A program made the translations under genes and the position numbers. This document shows positions 13,519 to 22,517 of a DNA stretch of 32,711 nucleotides, in pieces; position 1 is the first letter of the stretch, and the number at the start of each line of letters is the position of its first letter. The stretch spans positions 22,844-55,554 of the forward strand of contig CAJTYA010000018.1 of NCBI GenBank assembly GCA_910583985.1. Direction: 5' to 3'. The notes beneath the pieces were generated by a model. The model searched no databases. It was given only the letters and a program-made list of their open reading frames with translations, and was not told where the DNA came from. The DNA is from an uncultured Alistipes sp. Lineage in GTDB: Bacteria; Bacteroidota; Bacteroidia; Bacteroidales; Rikenellaceae.

Positions 13519-16017
13519 TCACTGCGCGACACCGTCGGCCCGGCGGCAGGCCCGGATGCGGAATATGGTCGTCTTCAGGGCTCGTCCGCTGCGGTACTCG
13601 CCGTGGTTTCCGCCTTTGAGTTCGTTGCCCGAACCGGTATAGTTGTCGCCATTGCCTTTCGATCCGCTCTGAATCCATGTCTGCGGTTCCGACTCGCTCG
13701 CGGGAACACGGTCGAGCGGAATGTACATCGTGGCACGCGCATGGGTCGTGCTTTCGATCTCTCGTATAGCAAGATTCACGTATGCATTTTCCTCTTTTGC
13801 AGTAGCCGAAGACCAATAATAATTATCCTGAAACTCCTCGAACGTACCGAAATACTCCGAAATGGCGGCTTCGAGCTCGCGGATACCGGGCAGGTACCAG
13901 TTCTCCTCGTAGGTACCGTCGGGGTTGCGCCGGTTCTTGGCATAGCAATAGTGGAACGCCGAAGCCGGAATGCCGTTCGGATAGATCGTCATCGTACTCA
14001 TGGGGGTTACCTGCGAGGCGAGGTCGTTGAAAATATACCGGGTCATCTGCAACCCGTTATCATAAACCTCGCAAGGATTGAAAGGACTCCATATATAAGT
14101 AGGAAACGAACCGGATCGACCGACGACCGTCCGTGTCGCCAACGGAGCTCCGGCCCGCGCCCAAGGCAACCCTTTGTAGAAGGTATTGTCCTGTTCGTGC
14201 CGGTCGAGCGGGTCGCGGTGGTCGATATACTCCTCGTAATACTCGATGTAGAACGGGGTGGAAGAGGTCGACGTGCCGGGCACCAGCAGCAGCCCCTTCT
14301 GGTCGAGTTCGAGCGTGCGCTCGCGCCTGTCGCCCTCCTTGTTGTTGTAGGTGATGTACACGGTGACGGAACGGTCGTGCACCGACGCATTCTCGTCGAC
14401 ATAGAAATAGATGCGCGAACGCGAATGATGCTCCGGTCCCGAAACCCGTATGCGGGTATTGTCGCGCAGCGTTCCCGTGACCAGATCGGTGGTGAAATAC
14501 TTGCGCGAGCCGGTTCCGGGCTGGAAATCTCCGCCTTCGATGAAATCCTCCCCCTTTTTGCCGCTAAGCATCGTCAGCGAATCGACCATCTCCATACGGA
14601 TCCAGTCGGGCGCCCGTCCCGTTTCCGGGTCCACGAGGCTGACGTCGACATACGATTCGAGGTCGACGATGCCGGACTCGCGACGCAGGAAGTAGAGGTC
14701 CATCGGCACGACGTTCCAATGGGCGTCTAACTTGCGCTCGTTGACGATGGAAATATAGAGCGGATTGTCGGTGACCACGTTGACGCGTCCGTCGAAGGTG
14801 TAGACGCCCTCTTCGTTGCGCACGTAGTCCAAACCGCGGATGGTGATGTTGTTCTTGTAGCAGCGGTTGCGGCGCACCTCGAAATTGTCGTAGGTGTTGT
14901 TGCCCATATAGACGTTGAAGTCGGCCTGATAGGTCAACTGCTGGTGGGTCACGTAGGTTCCCTTGAGCACGACGGCCGAGGCGTTCTTGTCGGCGATGGT
15001 GCGTTTCCAGCGCTGCGTGACCGACTCGTCACCGGGATCGACGCCCGCGGGATAGGAAGGCGCATGGGTAGGCTTCTGCACGTTCTCGTAGGTGTAGTAG
15101 CTGAACGTCGCGGCGGCCTGCTGATCGTGGAGGATGCGCCCCTCGTAGGGCACGATCCGTTCGCGGGCGATGAAGGCGTTCGTGCCGTCGGGGTTGTCGT
15201 CCGGAATCACGGTGACTTCCTTCGGCGTCCCGTCCTCATTCACGGCCGGAGCCGTGAACGGCACGAAATAGGGCATGTTGCGTACCCCGTAGGACTTGAT
15301 TTCGAGCGTCGGCAGCGAACGGTCGTGGTTCGTCTGGTTGGCGTCGAGCTTCACCGATACGTCGACGCGCGCCATGAGCGCCTGCATGTCGATCTGCACC
15401 GTCTGGTTCGGCTTGCTCAGGTCCACCTTGTCGGTGAGCCCCACCATCGGCATGCCCGGTTCGGGCAAACGGCTGATGTCCTCGCGCGGCTTGGGCCGGT
15501 AGAGCCAGTCGCGGAGGTCTTGCAGGCTCTTGATCTCGACTTTCTTGTTCGGGTCGTTCTTGTCGCCGTAAAGGATCTGGCCGTCGGGAGTCCACTGCGT
15601 CCAGAAGCGGTCGCCGTAGACGTTGGCGACGGCATACACCTGCACGTCGGTCAGACTCTCCTGCCCCACGAAGGTGTTCTCCGAAATGGTGAGCGCCGCC
15701 GGCTGGTTTTCGGGTACCTCCAGCCGGTAATAGGCGCTGAAGGTATTGGAGTTGGTCGGCGTGAGGAAATTTCCCCCGGCATCGAAAAAGAAGAGATGCA
15801 ACGTGCGGATGCGCTTCTCCTCGGCGCTTTTGGGCGTGAGGTCCTCGGCACGCGTCAGCGCCGTCTGGGGCAGCATGTCGCCGCAGACGGCCGAAATCGT
15901 GACGCCCCCTCTTTCGGGCAGCGGCAGCGCATCGTCCCTTTCGTCCGAGCAGGAGGAAAACGCCAGCGCACAGCACAGTGCGGCGGAGGTCAATATGTGG
16001 AATGCCTTCATCGACAT
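13519..16017 (-). CDS. DUF4906 fimbrial tip-like lipoprotein
   Basis: An 832-residue lipoprotein with signal ending F-S-S-C (Cys23) followed by SDERDD. A T-R-A site (Arg56) like that of the fimbrillins upstream suggests the same Arg-specific maturation. Repeated beta-sandwich-like regions span about 60-600. The C-terminal part (about 690-830) contains WYLPGIRELEAAISEYF and YYWSSATA, typical of DUF4906 proteins at the tip of Bacteroidetes type V pili. ATG 16017 (MSMKAFH) or 16011 could be the start. It is the last gene of the operon, 14 bases after the preceding fimbrillin. It probably caps the fimbria and carries adhesin function (inference). Confidence 0.8.
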   Translation of the reverse strand: MSMKAFHILTSAALCCALAFSSCSDERDDALPLPERGGVTISAVCGDMLPQTALTRAEDLTPKSAEEKRIRTLHLFFFDAGGNFLTPTNSNTFSAYYRLEVPENQPAALTISENTFVGQESLTDVQVYAVANVYGDRFWTQWTPDGQILYGDKNDPNKKVEIKSLQDLRDWLYRPKPREDISRLPEPGMPMVGLTDKVDLSKPNQTVQIDMQALMARVDVSVKLDANQTNHDRSLPTLEIKSYGVRNMPYFVPFTAPAVNEDGTPKEVTVIPDDNPDGTNAFIARERIVPYEGRILHDQQAAATFSYYTYENVQKPTHAPSYPAGVDPGDESVTQRWKRTIADKNASAVVLKGTYVTHQQLTYQADFNVYMGNNTYDNFEVRRNRCYKNNITIRGLDYVRNEEGVYTFDGRVNVVTDNPLYISIVNERKLDAHWNVVPMDLYFLRRESGIVDLESYVDVSLVDPETGRAPDWIRMEMVDSLTMLSGKKGEDFIEGGDFQPGTGSRKYFTTDLVTGTLRDNTRIRVSGPEHHSRSRIYFYVDENASVHDRSVTVYITYNNKEGDRRERTLELDQKGLLLVPGTSTSSTPFYIEYYEEYIDHRDPLDRHEQDNTFYKGLPWARAGAPLATRTVVGRSGSFPTYIWSPFNPCEVYDNGLQMTRYIFNDLASQVTPMSTMTIYPNGIPASAFHYCYAKNRRNPDGTYEENWYLPGIRELEAAISEYFGTFEEFQDNYYWSSATAKEENAYVNLAIREIESTTHARATMYIPLDRVPASESEPQTWIQSGSKGNGDNYTGSGNELKGGNHGEYRSGRALKTTIFRIRACRRADGVAQ

Positions 16018-16031
16018 AAGGATTTACGGAT

Positions 16032-17249
16032 TTAGTTGATGATGATGTCGTTGTCGGAACCGCTCTCCCAGTATTCTATCGCATCGGCGGTGAACATGAG
16101 CAGGAGCTGGTCGCCGATGAAATTCAGGTTGATCGTATAGCACGTCCCCTGCTCCGGCACACGGCCCAAGGAGAAGTTCTCGATCCGGCGCGTCACGCGG
16201 TCTTTCCCTTCGTACGAATATTCGATCTCGATGGTTTTCCGCGTGCCCAGATAGGGAATCGACGAGGTGGCGCCCCCGGCCGCAGCGTCGAACTTCGGCA
16301 GGAGCAGCAGCACGGTGCCCTGCGGAGCGTCGGTCGTCGCCCCCACGACACGGGCGGAGTTGGGAGCCACTTGCAGCCCGTCCGCCGCCCCGACGAAACG
16401 GAACGTCCCGGAGAAGGTCTCGCCGGTCACCGACATGGCGGGATCGGCGGGCGTGAAGTCGATCTCGGCCGTCCGGTAGAAATCGCCCTCCACCGAGAGC
16501 GAATGGACGGTCACGGTGTTGGCACGGGGATTCGCCGCGTCCGCCGCATTGTAGTTGTTGATCTGCAACCGCAGCCCCGTGAGCAGATGCCGGAATTCGA
16601 ACTGCACGGCCCCCTGCGTAGAGGAGTGGTCGAAGCTGGCGGCGATCATGGCGTCCTCGGCGGCATCCGCATCGAGCACGTCGCTCAGGCTGCCGCCCGA
16701 ACGGTAAGGCATCGTGTAGGTCAGCTTCGGAATGCCCCGCGTCGCGTCGTCGGCCGGCGAAAAGGAGAACCCTCCGCCCTCGGCCAGAAGGCCGTAAGGA
16801 TGATAGGCGATGAACGAATAGAGGAACCTCCCCGTATTCGTCAGTCCCGTCTCCTGCGGAGTATACCAGTGTTTGGGCCGGTTGAAACGCGTGCCGTCGC
16901 TGCTGTATACGCACTTGACGCCGTCGTAGAAAACGGGCTCGCGATACATCACGTCGGCATGCGCCAGCGATTTCTTGGTCAGCCAGTCGGAATTGCCGCC
17001 CTGCCAGTCGGGACGGTCAGCCGCCAACTGGTACGGCACGCAGTAGCCCAACACGCCGAAGACGGTGTGCGGCTCGATGGCGTTCATCAGCACGGCGCGT
17101 GTGACGGACCGGTCCGTCTTCACCGCCGGGACGCCGAACGAAATGGCATCGCCGCCGTAGTCGGGCGAGGCGCCCCCGGACGGATCGTCCTCCGACGAAC
17201 AGGCCACGAACAGAAGGGCCGACAGTATACATGACAGAAACTTATACAT
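16032..17249 (-). CDS. fimbrillin family lipoprotein
   Basis: A 405-residue minor fimbrillin. The signal ends F-V-A-C (Cys17) with SSEDD after it, an export-type tail. The processing motif T-R-A is at Arg51. The Mfa-like domain pattern is visible: a ...FEFRHLLTGLRLQI... core strand (about 215-230), and later MSVTGETFSGTFRF and PQGTVLLLLPKFD. It ends in EYWESGSDNDIIIN, like the W-x-x-G tail of the neighbouring fimbrillin. In type V pili these proteins are exported as lipoproteins, cut after Arg, and polymerise by strand exchange. The gene lies between another fimbrillin (55-base gap) and the DUF4906 gene. Confidence 0.85.
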   Translation of the reverse strand: MYKFLSCILSALLFVACSSEDDPSGGASPDYGGDAISFGVPAVKTDRSVTRAVLMNAIEPHTVFGVLGYCVPYQLAADRPDWQGGNSDWLTKKSLAHADVMYREPVFYDGVKCVYSSDGTRFNRPKHWYTPQETGLTNTGRFLYSFIAYHPYGLLAEGGGFSFSPADDATRGIPKLTYTMPYRSGGSLSDVLDADAAEDAMIAASFDHSSTQGAVQFEFRHLLTGLRLQINNYNAADAANPRANTVTVHSLSVEGDFYRTAEIDFTPADPAMSVTGETFSGTFRFVGAADGLQVAPNSARVVGATTDAPQGTVLLLLPKFDAAAGGATSSIPYLGTRKTIEIEYSYEGKDRVTRRIENFSLGRVPEQGTCYTINLNFIGDQLLLMFTADAIEYWESGSDNDIIIN

Positions 17250-17304
17250 ATCGCAGATTCAAATGATTACGAGGTTGCAATAAAACGGTGCGTCCCGCCC
17301 GTCG

Positions 17305-18324
17305 TCAGAGGTCGACATTGAAGTCCGGACCGTTGACAGGCGCGTATTGCCACGGCTCCACCGTGGGCGTCTCGAAGAAGATATGACTCTCTATCGAGAA
17401 GGGATAACGATAGCTTTTGCCGGCTTCCCAGCGTTCGGAGACGGTCGACAGCGCGACGCGGCTCGTGAACTGCAACGGACTGTCGGCATCGGTGTAGTTG
17501 TAATGGAACGTGATTTCGAGAACGGCCTCCGAGAGGTCCTGCGGAATGAAAAGCGTCCTATCGTCGGGGAAGAGTTTCGTCCCGTCGACCGCGAGCTCGA
17601 CCGAAGCGGCCGAATAGAGGTCGGCATCGGCGCCGAGAACCGGGCCGGTCGGCGTCCATGCGCCGGGAGCCGTACCGGTGAACGACGCCCCGCTCCACGA
17701 TCCGGTCGTGCGGATGCCGTAGAGCACCGCTCGGTCGATCACCACCCGCCGTCCCGTACCCAAATGCTGTTCGTCGGAACGACCGACGAACGTCACGCGC
17801 GAGAGCAGATGACGGAAATCGAGGTTCACGGACCCCATCGTCTTTCCGGGCACACAAGTCACGGCCGCAGGCGACGCGGCGAGCAGGTCGATGCCCGACG
17901 AGACATCGAAATTCTCGACGCTCAGGCGAGCCTCGTCGCTCGCGAAGCGGACGGACACGCCCGCGGGAAGATCGGCGGGATAGAGGGCGCGGAAATCGTA
18001 GGTGAACGTCGGAAACCAGTATTGCGGCACGTCGTAGGACCATTTCGCGCCGTCGCTCGTCACCCGCGTGCCGTCGAATACCGTGACCGGAGCGGAGGTC
18101 GCTTTGCGGTAGGTGCCCCACACCGAGAAAGCCGAGCCGGCGGCCTGCAACTCGGCTGTGCCGACGACCGCCCGCGTATCGACACGAGCCGTACCGAACC
18201 GCATCCGCATCGCGTCGTCCTGCTCTCCGGCCCCATCGGCCGAAGAGGTGTCGGAACACCCGCACGCCAACGCCACGGCCGCTACGAACGGCAACAGACG
18301 GAAGACAGATAATTCTTTGCGCAT
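17305..18324 (-). CDS. fimbrillin family lipoprotein
   Basis: A 339-residue fimbrillin with signal peptide and lipid Cys21 or Cys23 (A-L-A-C-G-C), a T-R-A site at Arg51, and the family core NLDFRHLLSRVTFVGRS (about 166-182). The later strands ATYVFIPQD-like (LFIPQDLSEAVLEITFHYNY) and the WEAGKSYRYPFSI motif (about 300) are typical of Mfa-like_1 proteins. It is probably a shaft or accessory fimbrillin. It lies 93 bases after the major fimbrillin-like gene, with a strong hairpin in between, so it may be expressed less. Confidence 0.85.
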   Translation of the reverse strand: MRKELSVFRLLPFVAAVALACGCSDTSSADGAGEQDDAMRMRFGTARVDTRAVVGTAELQAAGSAFSVWGTYRKATSAPVTVFDGTRVTSDGAKWSYDVPQYWFPTFTYDFRALYPADLPAGVSVRFASDEARLSVENFDVSSGIDLLAASPAAVTCVPGKTMGSVNLDFRHLLSRVTFVGRSDEQHLGTGRRVVIDRAVLYGIRTTGSWSGASFTGTAPGAWTPTGPVLGADADLYSAASVELAVDGTKLFPDDRTLFIPQDLSEAVLEITFHYNYTDADSPLQFTSRVALSTVSERWEAGKSYRYPFSIESHIFFETPTVEPWQYAPVNGPDFNVDL

Positions 18325-18360
18325 GGCGAGGTTTTGTTAGGTATCATTTCGTAAACGCCT

Positions 18361-18391
18361 CTCGTTATGCTCCTTCACAGAGCATAACGAG
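18361..18391 (-). terminator. intercistronic hairpin after first fimbrillin gene
   Basis: CTCGTTATGCTC (18361-18372) and GAGCATAACGAG (18380-18391) form a perfect 12-base stem with a 7-base loop, 26 bases after the stop of the first fimbrillin gene. No T-run follows on the minus strand. It could partly terminate transcripts or protect the upstream mRNA end, raising the first fimbrillin over the downstream ones. Confidence 0.7.
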
Positions 18392-18417
18392 TCGGCGTCC
18401 GTCCTTCGTAAAACCGA

Positions 18418-19488
18418 TCAGTTGCCTTCCACAGGAATGTTGCCGGCGTCGATGTCCATATTGCCGCCGTCTTCGACATCGTTCCAATCGCTGACCGAAC
18501 CGCTGAAAACGATCGGATCGAGCCCCGTTTCCGAACCGGAAAGGTTGACCGTATAACGGTATTGGTGACCCGTCACCCAAGCCGGTGTCATCTGCGCATG
18601 GAACGTCTTGTCGAAAATCGCGACCTCGGTATCGCCGTCGACATGCGTAACGGCCACACGGAACTCGATATGGACATTCGCCTCCTTATAGTTGAACGGA
18701 ATCACATACGCGAAATCCGATGTAGCGGTCGCTCCGCTTTCGGCGACATCCCCGTCGGCAGGAAACTTCATGACGATTTCAGGCCGGGCGGGCTGACGTC
18801 CCGGTTCCTCGTATTCTCCGGCCTGAGGATTGGGGTTCACCCAAGGATTGTCGTTCGTGCCGAAACGCGAACCGTAAAAATTACCGCGATTGCGAACATT
18901 CACTACCTTGAAATCGTCGATGGCGATCTTGTACCCTTCGGGGAAAGAGTTTTTGAACACGAACTGGATCCGAGAGAGAATATGCTTGAAATCCATCGAT
19001 ACGACGGGATTGCCCGTGGCAAGAGCCGGACCGTAACCTTTGGTCGCATAGACGAGGTCGTTCTGATTGGTACCGTCGCAGGTATAACCGGTCAGATTCA
19101 GGTATTCATTGTTTCTGAAATTCGCATTCGCACCGGTAGGAAGCGCATTGCCTTCGATACCGTAGGCGGCGAAAGTATACGTTCCTTTCTCGATCCAGTA
19201 ACGCAGATCGGCGTCCGTGGCGGCATATTTCCATCCGTCGGCGCCTTTGGTCACCGTCGTATTGTTGAAAATCGCGATGTGAGCCTCGGAAGAGGGCATC
19301 TGGTAGGAACCGTAAACCTTGAACTGGTTGAAAGATGTCGCGTCGATGGCACGCGTGCTGTTGCTCACATGGCTCATGAAGCCGATTTTGCCGGTCTGGG
19401 CGTCGGGGGCTTGGTCCACGACCTCGGACTTCGAGCATCCGGTCATCGCCACTGCGGCAACGGCCCACATCAAATAGATTTTTTTCAT
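18418..19488 (-). CDS. fimbrillin, candidate major subunit (FimA-like)
   Basis: A 356-residue fimbrillin. The signal ends M-T-G-C (Cys18). The processing motif S-T-R-A has its Arg at residue 46, the same position as the Arg cleaved in Porphyromonas FimA (as I recall). The core has VSMDFKHILSRIQFVFKNSF (about 170-189), then an NVRNRGNFYGSRF strand pair and WVTGHQYRYTVNLSG near the end. ATG 19488 is set by the signal; the longer frame has none. It is the first fimbrillin in the operon and is followed by a strong hairpin, which fits the most abundant subunit (inference). Confidence 0.85.
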   Translation of the reverse strand: MKKIYLMWAVAAVAMTGCSKSEVVDQAPDAQTGKIGFMSHVSNSTRAIDATSFNQFKVYGSYQMPSSEAHIAIFNNTTVTKGADGWKYAATDADLRYWIEKGTYTFAAYGIEGNALPTGANANFRNNEYLNLTGYTCDGTNQNDLVYATKGYGPALATGNPVVSMDFKHILSRIQFVFKNSFPEGYKIAIDDFKVVNVRNRGNFYGSRFGTNDNPWVNPNPQAGEYEEPGRQPARPEIVMKFPADGDVAESGATATSDFAYVIPFNYKEANVHIEFRVAVTHVDGDTEVAIFDKTFHAQMTPAWVTGHQYRYTVNLSGSETGLDPIVFSGSVSDWNDVEDGGNMDIDAGNIPVEGN

Positions 19489-19568
19489 GATAAAAAAGGT
19501 TTGAGTAAATATTGATGAATCGTTGAATCGTTTTTCGCCGGGCGACCTTCCGGCCCACCCTCCGGACA

Positions 19569-20597
19569 TCACACCGCTCCGCCCAAAGGCAGGTCGACAT
19601 CCTCGAACTCGCCCCAGTCGTCGACCGTGACGTCGAAGCCCGAATCGGACCCGATCTCTTCCTCCGAGATCGAGAGGCCCCGCACGACGATCACACCGCC
19701 GCGCGGCTGGTTCCGCAACTGGTCCGAAACGTCGAACTCGAAGGTCTTCGTCTTGCCGTTGCGCAGCCGGACTTCGAGGTTGAGCGCATAGTTGCGCGGC
19801 ACATCGTCGCCGGAGCGCGACCGATAGTATTCGTCCGGAAAACCCGGCGCGCCGAACGACTTGACCGCCGCCTGCACGCCCCACGGAGCGAGTTCGCAGT
19901 CGTAGAGCACGGTCGCCGCCCGCTCGCTCGTACACCCGTCGCGCAGATAGACCGCCTCGGCCATGCCGGAGAGCGCCCCGCGAGCCAGCGCGATGTACTC
20001 CGCGCCTCCGTCGAACTCGTAGCGCACCAGATAGGTATAGACCAGCGGCCGCAGCGTCGCCGAGAGGTCCACGCTCTGATGGAGCTCCACGGGAGGCACG
20101 TCCGAGAGGAACGCACCGTAGAGCACATCGGGCGCATTGACCGTCCGCTCGCCGGCGTGCTGGTTGATGAACGACGCACGTGTCCGCGTGGTGGTCGTGG
20201 CGCTCGCCGTCGGCAGCGTCGCCATGTCGTTGAAGACGATGTATTCGGTATCGTTGTTATAGAACAGGAACGAATGGGCCCCCTCGGCCAGCGCCACGAT
20301 GCCGCCTTCGGGCGAAAAGAAGCTCTGCGTGGCCTTGCCCGCGGCATCGTAGTCGAACATCGACACGCCGGCGGCTCTGTCGGGCGACAGGGCGTCGTAG
20401 TCCGTGCCGAACGTCTCGGCCGACCAGCGGGACGCCCATCCGCGACCGTAATCGCGCTCCCAGACGCATTCCCAGCCGATGCCGATCCTCGCTTCACGAT
20501 AGTGATTGTAGCACAAATCCTTGCGGCAGCCGCTCAACAAGGCGGCCGCGACGCACGCCCCCAGGGCGCCCGTCCGTATCCGGGAAGCCGCCCTCAT
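19569..20597 (-). CDS. DUF5119 fimbrial anchor-like lipoprotein
   Basis: A 342-residue lipoprotein with signal ending L-L-S-G-C (Cys24), then RKDLCYNH, the usual start of DUF5119 proteins found in type V pilus operons. Two beta-rich domains follow (about 45-180 and 190-330). There is no T-R-A site, so unlike the fimbrillins it should keep its lipid anchor and could hold the fimbria base in the outer membrane (inference from known FimB/Mfa2 roles). ATG 20597 overlaps the stop of the upstream gene by four bases (ATGA), giving translational coupling. Confidence 0.8.
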   Translation of the reverse strand: MRAASRIRTGALGACVAAALLSGCRKDLCYNHYREARIGIGWECVWERDYGRGWASRWSAETFGTDYDALSPDRAAGVSMFDYDAAGKATQSFFSPEGGIVALAEGAHSFLFYNNDTEYIVFNDMATLPTASATTTTRTRASFINQHAGERTVNAPDVLYGAFLSDVPPVELHQSVDLSATLRPLVYTYLVRYEFDGGAEYIALARGALSGMAEAVYLRDGCTSERAATVLYDCELAPWGVQAAVKSFGAPGFPDEYYRSRSGDDVPRNYALNLEVRLRNGKTKTFEFDVSDQLRNQPRGGVIVVRGLSISEEEIGSDSGFDVTVDDWGEFEDVDLPLGGAV

Positions 20598-22261
20598 CGC
20601 GCACCTCCTTTCCCTTTGTTTTCGTCCCATAACCTCCACACGAGAGCGAATTTGAGTTTCAGCGGGCCGAAATAGTTCGTCCGCTTCGTCTGCTGATAAA
20701 GGTAGTGGCCATCCTGCGGACGGTATTCCTCGTACCGCGTATAGGCATACCCCGCACCGACCGCCGTTTCGAACGAGAGGCAGCGCGAGACGGGCCACAT
20801 ATAGCCGTAGCTGACGCCCGCGAGGAGCGCTTCGCCGCGATAGCCGGTCTTGCCGTTTTCGAGGTCGTACCAACTGCCGCCGGCGAAGACGCCGACATAA
20901 TGGCCGTGCCACGGCTTGCGGGTCCGGAACCAGTAGCGTGCCTCCGGAGCGATGGTGGCGATCTGGTAATATTTGTGTTTCCCGGCATTCTTCCACCACG
21001 CCACATCGCCTTCCAGAGCGACCGACCAGCGGTCGTCGATGCGGAACTCCGCTTCGAGCGAAGGCATCAGCAACGCGTCGTAGAGCAGGTTGGTTTTCAG
21101 CGCCATGCGATGAAGCGGTTCGGTTTCGGCACCGGTTTCCCGCGCAGACGCCGCAGGCCCGGCCGCCCGCAAAACCTCTTCGGCCGCCGTAACACGAGCC
21201 GCGGCGGCTTCGGCCTCTTCGGCGGCGGCACGGGCGACCGCCTCGGCATTTCGGGCTGCCGTTTCGGCCTCGGCGGCTGCCGCAGCGGCGGTTTCGGCTT
21301 CGGTCGCGGCCTTCAGAGCCTCTTCCGAATCGGAACGTCCCTGCGCCTCGGCGGCGGCTTTCGCCGCTTCGAGGGCTTCGGCAGCAGCCCGTGCGGCGGA
21401 TTCGGCGGCATCGCGGGCCTCCTCGGCCGCTTGGGAAGCCGCATCGGCACCGGCACGGGCTTCCGCAGCCGACCGCATGGCTTCCTCGACCGTCGCGCCG
21501 GCTCCGGCCGCTTCACGGATTCCGGCGGCGGATTCGAGCGCCTCGGCAGCCCGGTTCGAAGTCCGGGCTGCCGCTTCGGCCGCCTCGGCCGATTTCGTCG
21601 CGGCAGCAGCGGCCACGGCGGCGGACTCGGCCGCTCTGAGGGCCGCATCGGCAGCCGTCCGGGCGGCCGTCCCGTAATCTTTCGTATAGAGCGAAGCGGC
21701 GGCGCTGCTCCGCAGCGTCGGGAAGAGGTGTTCGAGCATATAATTATAAGGTACGCCGCCATGCAAAGACATCAACCGTTTCTTCCGGCCGTCGACGATC
21801 CGGTCCTGCTCGTCGAAAATCCACAACGGCGTATGGTCGAGAATATCGAGCACTTCGTCGCGGCAGGGCACCTCGTCCGATGCCGCCACCATGTCCCGAA
21901 GCGGGCCCCAAGCGACGCCCTCGGCGCTTTTTTCGATCATCGAGGCCGGGATGCGGGTATGCCGCAGCACGTAACTCTCCATCGAATCGGCGCGCAGCCG
22001 GGAGAGGCGTTCGTTGAGCCGGTCCACGCCGTCGGGCGAAGCATAGGAACGGATCACGAGACGGTTCACCTGTCCGAGCTCGCACGCCTGCCGGACACTG
22101 TGCAGAAAGCGATCGAGTTCCGTGCGGTTATCGCCGAACGACGGGTCCACATCGCGATGCCCCTGACGGTAATAGATGCGTACCGAGTCGCAGGGGCTCT
22201 GCGCAAAGCCCTCCCCGCCACACAGCGTGCACATCAACAACAGAGCAAAAATTTTCTTCAT
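20594..22261 (-). CDS. DUF3575 outer-membrane protein with OmpA-like N-terminus and Ala-rich linker
   Basis: A 555-residue protein, first gene of the fimbrial operon. A signal peptide (cut near FAQS, about 20) is followed by an OmpA-like alpha/beta domain (about 25-130) with VIRSYASPDGVDRLNERLSR. Residues about 185-370 are an extraordinary run of Ala, Glu, Ser and Arg with a helical heptad look, predicted to be a long coiled coil. From about 378 (LKTNLLYDALLMPSLEAEF) to the end is a DUF3575 domain that probably forms an outer-membrane barrel. The proteins are usual partners of type V pili; the long linker is unusual. Translation is coupled to the DUF5119 gene by a 4-base overlap. Confidence 0.8.
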   Translation of the reverse strand: MKKIFALLLMCTLCGGEGFAQSPCDSVRIYYRQGHRDVDPSFGDNRTELDRFLHSVRQACELGQVNRLVIRSYASPDGVDRLNERLSRLRADSMESYVLRHTRIPASMIEKSAEGVAWGPLRDMVAASDEVPCRDEVLDILDHTPLWIFDEQDRIVDGRKKRLMSLHGGVPYNYMLEHLFPTLRSSAAASLYTKDYGTAARTAADAALRAAESAAVAAAAATKSAEAAEAAARTSNRAAEALESAAGIREAAGAGATVEEAMRSAAEARAGADAASQAAEEARDAAESAARAAAEALEAAKAAAEAQGRSDSEEALKAATEAETAAAAAAEAETAARNAEAVARAAAEEAEAAAARVTAAEEVLRAAGPAASARETGAETEPLHRMALKTNLLYDALLMPSLEAEFRIDDRWSVALEGDVAWWKNAGKHKYYQIATIAPEARYWFRTRKPWHGHYVGVFAGGSWYDLENGKTGYRGEALLAGVSYGYMWPVSRCLSFETAVGAGYAYTRYEEYRPQDGHYLYQQTKRTNYFGPLKLKFALVWRLWDENKGKGGAR

Positions 22262-22363
22262 CTATGCGAAACAATATTCGTTCGATCCGATCCCCCTTGC
22301 GGCCTGTCCGGATGCGGCGAACGGCCTGATTTCGTGCGGCTCGCCGGCCGGAGGTATCCGATT

Positions 22364-22376
22364 AAACGTTCGTTTT
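22364..22376 (+). repeat. left inverted repeat of candidate invertible promoter
   Basis: AAACGTTCGTTTT. It is the inverse of 22518-22530 with one mismatch out of 13. As I recall, its first ten bases match the core ARACGTTCGT described for invertible promoters flipped by the Mpi-type serine invertase of Bacteroides fragilis. Confidence 0.75.
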
Positions 22377-22517
22377 TTCGCATGTCGGAATGCGAGTCCG
22401 TCCCTTCCGTCCCTTTTGTCCGGAGAGAAAACATTAATCGCTTAATCAATTGTTGATTTGACTTTTTAATTGCGGAATAGAACGAATCGCACTATCTTTG
22501 TAGTATTATTGTATCTG
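22377..22517. promoter_or_regulatory. candidate invertible promoter segment
   Basis: A 141-base AT-rich segment between the inverted repeats. It holds one good promoter, on the plus strand, and I find no TAnnTTTG on the minus strand. In this orientation transcription points to the recombinase and away from the fimbrial operon. After inversion the -7 element would lie at about 22394-22401 on the minus strand, about 133 bases before the DUF3575 start. Invertibility is inferred from the repeats, the recombinase next door and the fimbrial operon. Confidence 0.65.
22470..22500 (+). promoter_or_regulatory. promoter now facing the recombinase
   Basis: TTG (22470-22472), exactly 20 bases, TATCTTTG (22493-22500), a full Bacteroidetes consensus promoter. 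It lies inside the inverted-repeat-bounded segment. Confidence 0.8.

Noticed and set aside
20705..22456. Plus-strand frame of 583 codons over the DUF3575 gene
   Set aside because: The Gly/Arg-rich translation is the mirror of the Ala-rich linker, and the frame crosses the invertible segment.
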